Shown here: positions 1 to 8,394 of the stretch, piece after piece
Layout: every line of letters begins with the position of its first letter
Position numbering within the stretch: position 1 is the first letter of the stretch
Notes under the pieces: model-generated
Told to the model about the DNA's origin: nothing
Database searches by the model: none
What the model saw: only the letters and a program-made list of their open reading frames with translations
Source: JAFLCL01 sp039809495
Lineage (GTDB): Bacteria > Myxococcota_A > Polyangia > Polyangiales > Sandaracinaceae
Assembly: GCA_039809495.1 (NCBI GenBank)
Contig: JBDHVC010000018.1
Location: 8,341 to 72,340, forward strand
DNA: 64,000 bases
Direction of reading: 5' to 3'
Program-made: the position numbers and the translations under genes

Positions 1-219
1 GCAGAACGTCGCGACGTTAGTCGCGTTCGCGACGAGAGGTCAAGCGTCGCCGATGCCCTCCTCGGTGCGGCTTCGGTGGGCGAAGGGGCCCCTCGAGCGT
101 GCGCGATGGCGCGAGGGCGCGCGGCGTCAAGCTCGCGACGCCGCGCTCGAGCGCGCGATGTCCGAGCGTCGAAAGCTCGGCCGACGACGTGGCTCGGTTC
201 TCGCTTACACTACGCGGTG
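1..219. other. Left-edge non-coding stretch
   Basis: No convincing gene, RNA or repeat seen. Open frames here are GC-driven shadows. The only likely signal is the TACACT -10-like hexamer at 206-211 in front of the kinase start. Confidence 0.4.
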
Positions 220-2010
220 ATGACGGCAGGTTCCGAGAGGAGCGTGAAACGGCGGACGCGCAAGAGCGCATCGAGCCACTCCGCGCTCCGGGCCGGCGAC
301 GCGAGGCCCGCGACGGCGGAGCGAGGCGGCGGGGGGCTCGGATCCGGCGAGCGTGAGACGTCCGAGCCCGACAGGCTCGTCGGGACCACCCTCGCGGGGA
401 AATACCGCCTCGAGGAGCTCCTCGGCGAGGGCGCGATGGGTCGCGTCTACCGTGCGCGCCACGTCGGCCTCGACAGGCCCGTCGCGATCAAGGTGCTCCA
501 CGAGCGCTTGAGCGGCGAGGAGCGCGTCGAGAAGCGCTTTCATCGCGAGGCGCGCGCGGCGAGCCGGCTCTCCCACCCGAACTCCGTGCAGGTCCTCGAC
601 TTCGGGGCGACCGACGAGGGGATCCTGTTCATCGCGATGGAGCTGCTCGACGGCGAGGATCTGCAGGTGATCCTCGATCACGACGCGCCGCTCTCGCCGC
701 GCCGGATCGCGTCGATCCTGGGCCAGGCGCTCCACGCGCTCGACGAGGCCCACCACGTCGGGATCATCCATCGCGACTTCAAGCCCGAGAACATCGTGGT
801 GAGCACCGATCGCGACGGGCACGACGTCGTGAAGGTCTGCGACTTCGGCATCGCCAAGATCATGGACGGCGAGGGGCAGTCGATCACGGTCGACGGCTTC
901 GTCTGCGGGACCCCGCAGTACATGGCGCCCGAGCAGGCGCGCGGCGAGGACATCGACCCACGCCTCGATCTCTACGCGGCCGGCGTCGTCCTCTACCAGA
1001 TGCTGGCCGGGGCGCCTCCCTTCACGGCCGACACGGCCCTCGGGATCATCACGAAGCACCTCACGGACGAGCCCGTCGCGCCCTCCGTCCGAAGACCGGA
1101 GCTCGGGATCCCCGAGGCGCTCGAGCACATCGCGCTCCGCGCGATGAGCAAGGCGCGCGCGGAGCGCTACGGCTCGGCGAAGGAGATGGCCGACGCGCTG
1201 GCGGCCGCGGTGCAGTCCCTCGGCCCGCTCGCGGACACGCGGCTCGGAGAGGGCGGGTTCGAGGAGCGCGCGCGAGCCGTGGAGCACGCGGCGACGCTCG
1301 AGGTGGCGCGCTCGACGCCCCCGGCGTCGCTCGCCGTGGGCGCGCGGTCACCTCGCTCGCGCGCCTGGCTCGGAGCGCTCGTCGTGCTGGCGCTCCTCGG
1401 CGCGATCGCCCTCTGGCTCTCGTCACGGCCGCGCCCGACGTCGCTGCCCGAGGACGCTCGCGCCGATCGCGCTCGCGGCGTGAGCGCGGAGCGGGCCACA
1501 CAGGCGGGGCGTCGCGATCCGGCGTCGGCGCCCGAGGCGAGTCCGGCTCCTCCCGAGCCGCGCGTCGGCGACGAGCCCGCTCGGCTCGCGCCATCCACGC
1601 CAGCGACGGATCGCGCCGCCTCGCGCGATCGCGTGAGCCCGCCGCGAGCGCGTATGAGCACCGAGCCTCACGAGGCCGAGCGCGCGGCGCCTCGCCCCGC
1701 ACCTGCGACGACCGATCGCGGCTCGTCGACCGCCGCGCAGGCGTCGAGCGGCACGCCCGCCGAGCGCGCGTTCGAGCGGGGGCGAGCCGCCTTCATGGCG
1801 CAGGACGTCGAGGGCGCGATCAGCGCGTTCGAGGAGGCGGCGCGGCTCTCGCCGAGCGACGCGAACGTCCAGAAGCAGCTCGGCCGCGCCTACATGCGGG
1901 CTGGGCAGCGCGATCGCGGCGTCGCGGCGTATCGGCGCTACCTCGAGCTCGATCCGAGCGCGCGCGATCGAGCCGTCGTCGAGTCGATCATCGCCGAGCA
2001 CTCGCGGTGA
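220..2010 (+). CDS. Ser/Thr protein kinase with transmembrane segment and C-terminal TPR
   Basis: A 596-residue Hanks-type kinase. Seen: glycine loop (GEGAMGRVY, about 69-77), VAIK Lys91, HRDFKPEN (Asp186, Asn191), DFG at 208-210 and APEQ near 236. One membrane helix (about 383-401) follows, then an Ala/Pro/Arg-rich linker and a TPR pair over roughly the last 60 residues. This is the usual myxobacterial layout of a cytoplasmic kinase joined to an extracytoplasmic sensor or adaptor region. The frame is open further upstream, but the codons before 217 encode only low-complexity Arg/Ala sequence. GTG (217) and ATG (220) are adjacent in frame, and a TACACT hexamer at 206-211 sits just before them, so I start at 220. 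No partner gene is adjacent; the next gene converges. Substrate unknown. Confidence 0.93.
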   Translation: MTAGSERSVKRRTRKSASSHSALRAGDARPATAERGGGGLGSGERETSEPDRLVGTTLAGKYRLEELLGEGAMGRVYRARHVGLDRPVAIKVLHERLSGEERVEKRFHREARAASRLSHPNSVQVLDFGATDEGILFIAMELLDGEDLQVILDHDAPLSPRRIASILGQALHALDEAHHVGIIHRDFKPENIVVSTDRDGHDVVKVCDFGIAKIMDGEGQSITVDGFVCGTPQYMAPEQARGEDIDPRLDLYAAGVVLYQMLAGAPPFTADTALGIITKHLTDEPVAPSVRRPELGIPEALEHIALRAMSKARAERYGSAKEMADALAAAVQSLGPLADTRLGEGGFEERARAVEHAATLEVARSTPPASLAVGARSPRSRAWLGALVVLALLGAIALWLSSRPRPTSLPEDARADRARGVSAERATQAGRRDPASAPEASPAPPEPRVGDEPARLAPSTPATDRAASRDRVSPPRARMSTEPHEAERAAPRPAPATTDRGSSTAAQASSGTPAERAFERGRAAFMAQDVEGAISAFEEAARLSPSDANVQKQLGRAYMRAGQRDRGVAAYRRYLELDPSARDRAVVESIIAEHSR

Positions 2011-2095
2011 GGCGCGCCGAGCCTCTCGCCGCGCGCCCCGGCGCGCCGGAGGCCAGCGAAGAGGCCGCGTGAATCAGCTCGACCGATCCCTGCCC

Positions 2096-3148
2096 TCAGC
2101 GCACGCGGACGGTGAGCCGATACGGAGCGCAGCTCCCGGCCCACGTCGCGGAGTGGACGCGCACGAGGAGGGTGCCGTCGTCGTCCGTGTTGAAGATGCC
2201 TCGGTCGCAGTCGGTGTCGAGCTGGACCATCTCGGAGGCGCTCCCCGAGGCGGCGCTCGCGCAGCCGCGGCCGTAGGTGTTGTCCGACGAGCCCATGTTG
2301 CAGGTGCTGTTGTCGGTGTTGTCGCCGCAGACGTAGTACGCGGCGAGATCGTAGTCGCTGCCGACCGGCACGTCGGCGAGCGTCACGGTGATCAGGGGGT
2401 TCCCCCCGTCCGTGCCGTCGACGATCGGGAACGCGTACCAGTCCTCGTCTCGCGCCGCGTGGAGGTTGGCGCTCAAGATGACGTCGGGCGGATCGTCGGC
2501 GTCGTTCAGCCTCGTCTGCGGGGAGGCGGTGGTGCCCGTGTCGTTCGGCTCGTAGCGATCGGGCGTGCAGGCGCAGCGGCCGTCCGTGCACGTCGCGCCC
2601 AGGCTGCACGAGCCGCAGTCGAGCGCGTGACCGCAGCCGTCGTCCGGCGCGCCGCAGGTGTACATCATCGACTCGCAGGTCCGCGCCGTGCAGACGCACG
2701 CCGCGCCGTCACGTCGGAAGGGTGGCGTGCAGCTCCACGCGCAGCGGCCATCCATGCCGCAGCTCGCGGTCGCGTTGGCGGGCGCGCTGCACGCCTCGCC
2801 GCAGCCGAGGCGACAGCCGTTCGCGGGATCGTTCGCGAGATCCGTGACGCAGCCGGCACCGCAGGCGTGCTCGCCCGTCGGGCACGTCGTCGCGCCGCCA
2901 TCGCGGGCCGCGCCGCCATCGCGGGCCGCGCCACCGTCGCGACCAGCGCCGCCCGCGTCTCTTCGCGGCTCGACGTCCCCGTCCATGCCGCTCGAGCCGT
3001 CGCGGCCGACCCCTCCGTCCCTCGTGGCGGCGTCTCCCCCCGAAGGCACGCTCGAGCCGCCCTCGGCGCACCCGAACACCCCACCGCCCAGCGCCCCGAG
3101 GGCGAGGGCGATCAGCGAAGCACGACGCACGATCCCGAAGGCCATCAT
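2096..3148 (-). CDS. Cys-rich lipoprotein with pre-peptidase-like C-terminal domain
   Basis: A 350-residue secreted lipoprotein. Seen: an N-terminal hydrophobic segment ending in a lipobox-like GVFGC (Cys near 27), a low-complexity Gly/Asp/Arg linker with repeated RDGG units, and a middle with many Cys pairs (CGAGC, CGEAC, CTPPF, CGHALDCGSC) resembling small disulfide modules. A C-terminal region begins YEPNDTG and resembles bacterial pre-peptidase C-terminal (PPC) domains, which form beta sandwiches on secreted proteins. The start codon overlaps the stop of the upstream gene by 4 bp (3145-3148), so it is probably translationally coupled to the TPR membrane protein. No catalytic domain is visible; a structural or binding surface role is inference. 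Confidence 0.8.
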   Translation of the reverse strand: MMAFGIVRRASLIALALGALGGGVFGCAEGGSSVPSGGDAATRDGGVGRDGSSGMDGDVEPRRDAGGAGRDGGAARDGGAARDGGATTCPTGEHACGAGCVTDLANDPANGCRLGCGEACSAPANATASCGMDGRCAWSCTPPFRRDGAACVCTARTCESMMYTCGAPDDGCGHALDCGSCSLGATCTDGRCACTPDRYEPNDTGTTASPQTRLNDADDPPDVILSANLHAARDEDWYAFPIVDGTDGGNPLITVTLADVPVGSDYDLAAYYVCGDNTDNSTCNMGSSDNTYGRGCASAASGSASEMVQLDTDCDRGIFNTDDDGTLLVRVHSATWAGSCAPYRLTVRVR

Positions 3149-4089
3149 CCTTCGATCGTGTCGGGCGGCGCGCTCGAACGCAACGCGCGCGGGGCGTCGG
3201 CGGCGCTCGCCGCGGATTCCTCGGGGATCGTGCCGCTCGCCTCCTCGGACGCGGGGGCTCGAGCCACGCGCCTCGCGAGCGCGCGGGCGCGGCGGGCGCC
3301 GAAGCGCGCGAGGATCGCGAGGAGCTCGGGATCGAGCGCCTCGAGCTCGGCGCGCGCGTCCTCGTCACGTCCGAGCGCCTCGAGGCAGACGGCGCGGACG
3401 ACGCGCACGTCGTCGAGGAGCCCCGTGTCGTCGTCCTTCACGCCGTCGAGGACGTGGTCGAGCCCCACGAGCGCCGCCTCCGCCTCGCCTCGCTCGACGA
3501 GGAGCATGCGACGCAGGAGCTCGATCCGCGCGTCGATGTCCGGCTCGCTGGGGGGCCGATGCGCGCGGAGGGTCGCCTCGGCGTCGTCGTAGCGCTCCGC
3601 GGAGAATTGCGCGACCGCCTTGGCGTGCCGCACGACGCCGCGCCGCGCCGGATCGAGCTCGTCGAGCTTGACGCGGGAGAGGACGTCGCACGCCTCCGCC
3701 GCGCGTCCGCTCGCGTCGAGGAGCTCCGCGAGCAGCACCGAGAGGTGCGCCTGCCGGACGCGCAGGCGCGGCCCCAAGCGCGCCGCGCTCCTCAGCGCCT
3801 CGCGCGCCTCCTGGATCGCGGCGGGCCGCCTCGCGTCGTCGAAGACCGCGGCCTCCCACCGGTCCCACTCCGCCTCGTTCCTCCTCCGCTCCCTCCGGAT
3901 CCGAACGACGTCGGCGGCCCAGAGCAGCGCCACGAAGAGCGCGATCGGCACCATCCACGCGCCGTGGCCGAAGTAGGCGAGCCCTTGGTAGAGCAGCCAC
4001 GCGAAGAGCGCGACCGCGACGACGCGGACGAAGGTCCAGAAGGGGCCTCGACCGAAGCCGTTGGCGAGGAAGGAGGAGAGTGCGGACAT
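3145..4089 (-). CDS. Membrane protein with TPR-like helical region
   Basis: 314 residues. Seen: two adjacent hydrophobic helices near the N-terminus (about 20-65), then a charged Arg/Glu-rich stretch and a long helical region with TPR-like spacing (Ala/Leu/Arg patterns about 90-260), ending in a disordered Glu/Ala/Pro tail. It is probably an inner-membrane protein with a cytoplasmic protein-protein interaction domain. It is the middle gene of a three-gene minus-strand run: 30 bp after the large membrane protein, and overlapping the following lipoprotein by 4 bp. Function not recognised. Confidence 0.72.
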   Translation of the reverse strand: MSALSSFLANGFGRGPFWTFVRVVAVALFAWLLYQGLAYFGHGAWMVPIALFVALLWAADVVRIRRERRRNEAEWDRWEAAVFDDARRPAAIQEAREALRSAARLGPRLRVRQAHLSVLLAELLDASGRAAEACDVLSRVKLDELDPARRGVVRHAKAVAQFSAERYDDAEATLRAHRPPSEPDIDARIELLRRMLLVERGEAEAALVGLDHVLDGVKDDDTGLLDDVRVVRAVCLEALGRDEDARAELEALDPELLAILARFGARRARALARRVARAPASEEASGTIPEESAASAADAPRALRSSAPPDTIEG

Positions 4090-4119
4090 GACGTGGCTCG
4101 GATCGCGCTCGACAGCGTA

Positions 4120-6336
4120 TCAACTCGCGCGTTCGGTGCCTCCCCGGCGCCTCGAGGCTCGCTCGCGCGCGGCGGCGAGGGCGATCCCGAGCGCGACGGC
4201 GAGGCCCACGCCATACCCCCGCTGCCAGCCGACGATGGCGCGGAGCTCGGAGCGCCCTCGAGGCAGGGAGAGCAGGATGAAGCCGGGCGCGGCGAGGCGC
4301 GGGCGCTCGATCGGTCGACCGTCGACGGTGACCCTCCAGCTCGGCGACGCCGTGACGCGCAGGACGACGTCGATGGGCCCCTCGGAGGTGATCGTCGCTT
4401 CGATCCGGCCGGGCTCGAGCGAGCGCTCCTCGACGTCCACGCGGCCGAGCTCGCAGGGCTCGGCGCGCGGCTCGACGCGGAGCGCTCCTTTCGCGGTGAC
4501 GAGCTCGACGAAGCGGTGGGGATCGAGCAAGCGGCTCGCGCGCTCGGGGGCCTCGAGCGCCTCGAAGAGGCGCGCGCGCAGCGCCGCGTCGCTCGCGCTC
4601 CAGCGCTCCGTCACGCAGCCGACGCCCACGAGGTCCGACCCGGTGTCGCGCTCGAGGACGTGGAGCGGGCCGAGCGCGGCGATCGCGTGGAATCCCGGCC
4701 ACGAGGCGGCGCTCGACGCGACGCCGTAGCGGACGCCGAGCGCCTCGGCGCGCGCGCCGCCGCCGGGCTGCTCGGGGGCGAGGTAGGCCCCGGCGGCCCA
4801 CTCGATGCCGACGTGCGCGCCGAGCGCGGCGGTGTTCGCGATCGGCAGGCGCGTCGCGAGGATCAGCGCGTCCAGGTCCACGCACTGGCCCGCGAAGCCG
4901 CGATCGTTCGTGTCGTACCAGAGCCGCCCGCGCGTGAGCGCGCCGAGCGCGCGGCGCACGGCGGCGGCGTCGTAGCCGGGAGGGGTCTCCTCGCCGCAGG
5001 GCGCGGCGTCACGGCGCGCGAGGGCCTGGTCGATCGCGCGCGCGGAGGCGATGCGCTCGCGCAGCGCGGGCCCGAGGACGAGCGCGACCGAGAGCGCGAG
5101 GACGCTCGCCACGAGCCGCGCGGAGGGACGCGCTCGGCCCATGAGCGCGCCCTCGAGGCGTGCGCTCGACTCCTCGAGCGCGACGACGATCGCGAGCGGG
5201 GCGGCGAGCTGGACGAGCGCCGCGACGCGGAGCGGCTGGAGGACGGCGAGCAGCGCACGCCCGAGCGCGCCCGCGTGGAGGATCGTCTGCCCGCTCACCG
5301 AGAGCGTGACGACGATCGCGAGCGCGGCGCGGGCGCTCGGCCGCTTGGCTTGGAGCGCGAGGGCGAGCGCCGCGACGGCGGCGAGCCACGTCACGACCGG
5401 GGCGCGCCCCTCGTCGAGCAGCCACCCGTCGAGGAGGAGCGGCTCGAGCCGCGAGAGCGGGAAGCCGAGGTGACGCCACGCCATCCCGCTCGGCCAGCCG
5501 AAGGGGACGCCGAGCTGCGTGAGGCCGGGGCCGTAGAGCGCGAGCGCGGAGGCGAGGATCGCGGCCGTGGCGCGCGCGGCGCGCGCGAGGCGAGCCCGAT
5601 CGCGCGTCGCGACGAGGATCGAGGGCCAGAGCACGGCGAGGGTCGCGACGGCGATCTGCGGATGCGCGAGCACGAGGAGCACGCCGAGCGCGACCGCGGG
5701 GGCGGCGCGTCGCCCGAGGACGACGGCCGCGACGAACACGGTGGCGATCGGCATCGCGACCACCTGCGAGACGAGGCCGATCGAGAAGAACGACTCGAGG
5801 CCTCCGACGAAGCCGTTGTAGGGAGCGATCCAGCTCGTCGCGAGCCCTCCGAGGAGCGCGTACGCCGGGCGCGCGCGCGCCCAGAGGAGCGAGCCGGTCA
5901 GAGCGAGCGGGACGGCGATCACCCCGAGGAGGCCGAGGAGGTTCGTCGCCTCGAGCGCGCTCGCGCCGAGCGCGATGAAGAGCGCGATGAGCAGCGTGCC
6001 GAGCGGCGGGTAGTGGATCGCGTACGGAAACCCCCCGAGGAAGCTCGTGATCCAGCCCCGCGCGAGCGCTCCCTCGGCGAGCTCTTGGCCGACGCGCGCG
6101 TGGGTGAGCGCGTCGCCGAAGACGCGCCCGGGGTGGAGCACGCCGAGCGTGATCGCCGGCGCGAGCCCGGCGAGGAGGAGCGCGAGCACGAGCGCTCGCT
6201 CGCGCGCGCTCGAGGGCGTCGCGAAGGCTCGGGGCGGGGCCTCGAGGGCCGCCCCTCGCGCCGAGGAGCGCTCGGCGCGCGCGACGGCGAGCGCCACGAA
6301 GAGGAGGCCGACGGCCGAGAGCCCGAGGATCGTCAT
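4120..6336 (-). CDS. Large polytopic membrane protein, GT-C/YfhO-like
   Basis: 738 residues with roughly a dozen hydrophobic segments in the first 430, a soluble domain of about 270 residues, and one last helix near 710-730. An acidic motif (FGDALTHAR, Asp75/His79) lies in the first periplasmic loop and is followed by HYPPLG near 108-113. This arrangement is typical of GT-C-fold lipid-linked sugar transferases and YfhO or 6-pyruvoyl-tetrahydropterin-synthase-related membrane proteins. The soluble part probably faces the periplasm. It heads the operon with the TPR membrane protein and lipoprotein, which suggests an envelope role. Donor and acceptor cannot be read from sequence. Confidence 0.7.
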   Translation of the reverse strand: MTILGLSAVGLLFVALAVARAERSSARGAALEAPPRAFATPSSARERALVLALLLAGLAPAITLGVLHPGRVFGDALTHARVGQELAEGALARGWITSFLGGFPYAIHYPPLGTLLIALFIALGASALEATNLLGLLGVIAVPLALTGSLLWARARPAYALLGGLATSWIAPYNGFVGGLESFFSIGLVSQVVAMPIATVFVAAVVLGRRAAPAVALGVLLVLAHPQIAVATLAVLWPSILVATRDRARLARAARATAAILASALALYGPGLTQLGVPFGWPSGMAWRHLGFPLSRLEPLLLDGWLLDEGRAPVVTWLAAVAALALALQAKRPSARAALAIVVTLSVSGQTILHAGALGRALLAVLQPLRVAALVQLAAPLAIVVALEESSARLEGALMGRARPSARLVASVLALSVALVLGPALRERIASARAIDQALARRDAAPCGEETPPGYDAAAVRRALGALTRGRLWYDTNDRGFAGQCVDLDALILATRLPIANTAALGAHVGIEWAAGAYLAPEQPGGGARAEALGVRYGVASSAASWPGFHAIAALGPLHVLERDTGSDLVGVGCVTERWSASDAALRARLFEALEAPERASRLLDPHRFVELVTAKGALRVEPRAEPCELGRVDVEERSLEPGRIEATITSEGPIDVVLRVTASPSWRVTVDGRPIERPRLAAPGFILLSLPRGRSELRAIVGWQRGYGVGLAVALGIALAAARERASRRRGGTERAS

Positions 6337-6378
6337 CCGCCCGCTCCCGGGGCGACGCCTTCGTGGTAGAGGGGCCTC

Positions 6379-6885
6379 GTGCTCGCCCTCCCGCGAACGA
6401 CGATGTCCCGAAAGAGGCCACGGCGCGCGTCCAGCATCTCGGACACCCTATCAGGGGTCGCGGTGGGCGCGTGGCGCCGCTCGCTCCTCGCCGCCCTCCC
6501 GCTCGCGCTCCTCGCCTGCTCGAGCGCGCCCTCGTCCGGGGAGCTTCGCGAGTGGCGCCCGAGCGACCACCAGGTGCCCGAGGGGCTCGACGAGGCCGAG
6601 GCGTCCGCGACGGCGCCCCCGCCCGATCCCGGCGAGGCGCTCTACGCCACGCACTGCGCCGGCTGCCACGGGGCGGGGGGCGCCGGAGATGGCCCCGAGG
6701 CGCCGCCGATGGCGCGTGTCCCGAGCTTCGACGATCCCCGCATCGCGGCGCTCGACGACGCGGCGATTGGGCGGGCGATCCTCGAAGGCCGAGGGGGCTT
6801 CATGCCGAGCTTCCGAGGGCGGATCTCCCCCTCGGGCGTCGAGGCGATCGTGAGGCACGTTCGGCGCCTCGTGCGCGCGCGCTGA
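6379..6885 (+). CDS. c-type cytochrome lipoprotein, single heme
   Basis: Up to 168 residues. Seen: a basic N-terminus, a hydrophobic segment ending LLAC (lipobox), a Pro-rich linker, and a small cytochrome c domain with CAGCH heme attachment and a downstream FMPSF methionine as the likely sixth ligand. It is probably a periplasmic electron carrier anchored in a membrane. The start is uncertain: ATG 6403 (MSRKRPRR) is as good as the upstream TTG/GTG-type starts and would give 160 residues. It is alone on this strand; the stop codon begins the recurrent TGACGGCGCG motif, and the kinase gene converges 41 bp later. Partner oxidoreductase not visible. Confidence 0.82.
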   Translation: MLALPRTTMSRKRPRRASSISDTLSGVAVGAWRRSLLAALPLALLACSSAPSSGELREWRPSDHQVPEGLDEAEASATAPPPDPGEALYATHCAGCHGAGGAGDGPEAPPMARVPSFDDPRIAALDDAAIGRAILEGRGGFMPSFRGRISPSGVEAIVRHVRRLVRAR

Positions 6886-6926
6886 CGGCGCGGGCGCGCC
6901 GGTTCGGCGGGCCGTGAGGCGCGCTC

Positions 6927-8132
6927 TCAGCGAAGCGCCGCCGACCCCACGCAGAGCAGCGCGCTCGCGGCGCAGGCGCCGATGACGAGCAGGAGGGCGA
7001 CGATCCCGACGCCGATCGGGATCCACGCGCTCGGCGAGCCCTGCGGCGCGGGGGGCGCTCGTCGCGCCACGTCGCGGGCGAGCGCCGCGTCCTCGGCGCG
7101 CTCGAGCGCGTCGCCGCGAGGGGGTGAGCGCGACGGATCGAAGAGCGCGGTCGCCTGAAACGCCTCTGGCGTCGTGCGCGGCGCGGACGACGACGCGAGG
7201 GGGCGGATCGAGGGCGCCGCGGGCGAAGGGCGCATCGAGCCCATCGCGCTCGGCGAGGGGGGCGCGAGCGCCCACTCCGCCTCTTCGAGCAGCGCCCGCG
7301 CGGCCTCCCCGTCCGCGGGGCGCTCGTCGGGGCTCTTCGCGATCAGGCAGAGGACCACGGCGTCGAGGGTCGGCGAGAGCCCTGGGACGACCGACGAGGG
7401 CGGCGTGGGCGCCTCGCCGAGCGCGGCGGCGAGGACCCGCGCGACGTTGTCGTAGGGGAAGACGACCCGCCCCGTGAGCGCCTCGTAGAGGCTCGCGCCG
7501 AGCGCGTAGACGTCCGCGCGCGCGTCGACGCTCGAGCTGCGAGCCTGCTCCGGGGCGAGGTACCAGAGCGTGCCCAGGGTGAGCTGCCCCTGCGTCCGCT
7601 TCTCGCCGTGCAGGAGGCGCGCGATGCCGAAGTCGCTGATCTTCGCGATCTCCTCGGTGCTGGCGCCCGCGCTCTGTCGGACGATCATGACGTTCGCGGG
7701 CTTGACGTCGCGGTGGACGATGCCGCGCCGGTGGGCGTGGCCGAGCCCCGCGGCGACCTGCTTCGCGAGCCGCACGGCGCGCGCGGGAGCGAGCCGACCC
7801 TCCCGCCGCAGGATCGAGGCCAGGGTCTCGCCGCCCTCGACGAGCTCCATCACGATGGCCCAGGCGTCCCCCGCGCCGACGAAGTCGTGGACGGTGACGA
7901 CGTGCGGGTGGTTGAGCTGCGCCATCGCCTGCGCCTCTTGGCGGAAGCGGCCCGCGACGTGGGGATCGTGGATGAATTCCGAGTGGAGGAGCTTGAGGGC
8001 GACGGGGCGCCCGAGCACGGTGTCGAGCCCCGCGTAGACGGCGCCGTTGCCACCCGAGCCCAGGTGCGACGTGATGACGTACTTGCCGATCTGCGTACCG
8101 GGCGGGAGCGGCGGGCGCTGAGAAGGGAACAC
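6927..8132 (-). CDS. Ser/Thr protein kinase with C-terminal membrane anchor
   Basis: A 401-residue Hanks-type kinase counted from GTG at 8132, just before the conserved domain (GTQIGKYVITSHLGSGGNG). Lys47, HRDVKPANV (Asp142) and DFG (Asp167) are all present, as is APEQARS. A Pro/Ser/Ala-rich linker leads to a C-terminal membrane helix, leaving almost no extracytoplasmic part, so sensing is probably cytoplasmic or by a partner. An upstream in-frame start at 8204 would add 24 Arg-rich residues that look non-homologous. It is convergent with the cytochrome gene. Target unknown. Confidence 0.9.
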   Translation of the reverse strand: MFPSQRPPLPPGTQIGKYVITSHLGSGGNGAVYAGLDTVLGRPVALKLLHSEFIHDPHVAGRFRQEAQAMAQLNHPHVVTVHDFVGAGDAWAIVMELVEGGETLASILRREGRLAPARAVRLAKQVAAGLGHAHRRGIVHRDVKPANVMIVRQSAGASTEEIAKISDFGIARLLHGEKRTQGQLTLGTLWYLAPEQARSSSVDARADVYALGASLYEALTGRVVFPYDNVARVLAAALGEAPTPPSSVVPGLSPTLDAVVLCLIAKSPDERPADGEAARALLEEAEWALAPPSPSAMGSMRPSPAAPSIRPLASSSAPRTTPEAFQATALFDPSRSPPRGDALERAEDAALARDVARRAPPAPQGSPSAWIPIGVGIVALLLVIGACAASALLCVGSAALR

Positions 8133-8266
8133 CGCCCGCGAGGGTAGCCGAGAGCACGCCGAGCGTGCGAGCGTTCGCCGCTCGGATGCTCGCTCGGTCC
8201 TCACACAACGAACGCGTCGAGCGGGCTCGCGCGGTCCCTGATCCGCGGGAGGGGTTGCCCAGCGCT

Positions 8267-8359
8267 CCTCCCTCCCGCGGGGTGAATCGGCGTGAGCCTC
8301 CCTCCCGCCGAGCCAGCGCGCCGCGGCGAGGCGGATCCGATCGAGCGAGGCGCGCCGTC
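8267..8359. repeat. 93-bp intergenic repeat, copy A
   Basis: Matches 59579-59671 without gaps at about 84% by hand count (15 mismatches in 93). It begins CCTCCCTCCCGC and ends GCGCGCCGTC, and contains the hairpin motif CGGCGTGAGCCTCC (8288-8301) followed by CGCCGAG. No gene end lies in this copy; in copy B the last bases form a stop codon. Confidence 0.75.
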
Positions 8360-8394
8360 GGTCGAGGCCTGGCGATCGACCCTCGCCGTGACCC

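Noticed and set aside
3454..6369. A 971-codon open frame on the plus strand opposite the TPR and GT-C-like membrane genes
   Set aside because: Arg/Glu/Asp/Pro-rich with no domain. It mirrors the minus-strand genes, as expected at this GC content where stops are rare.
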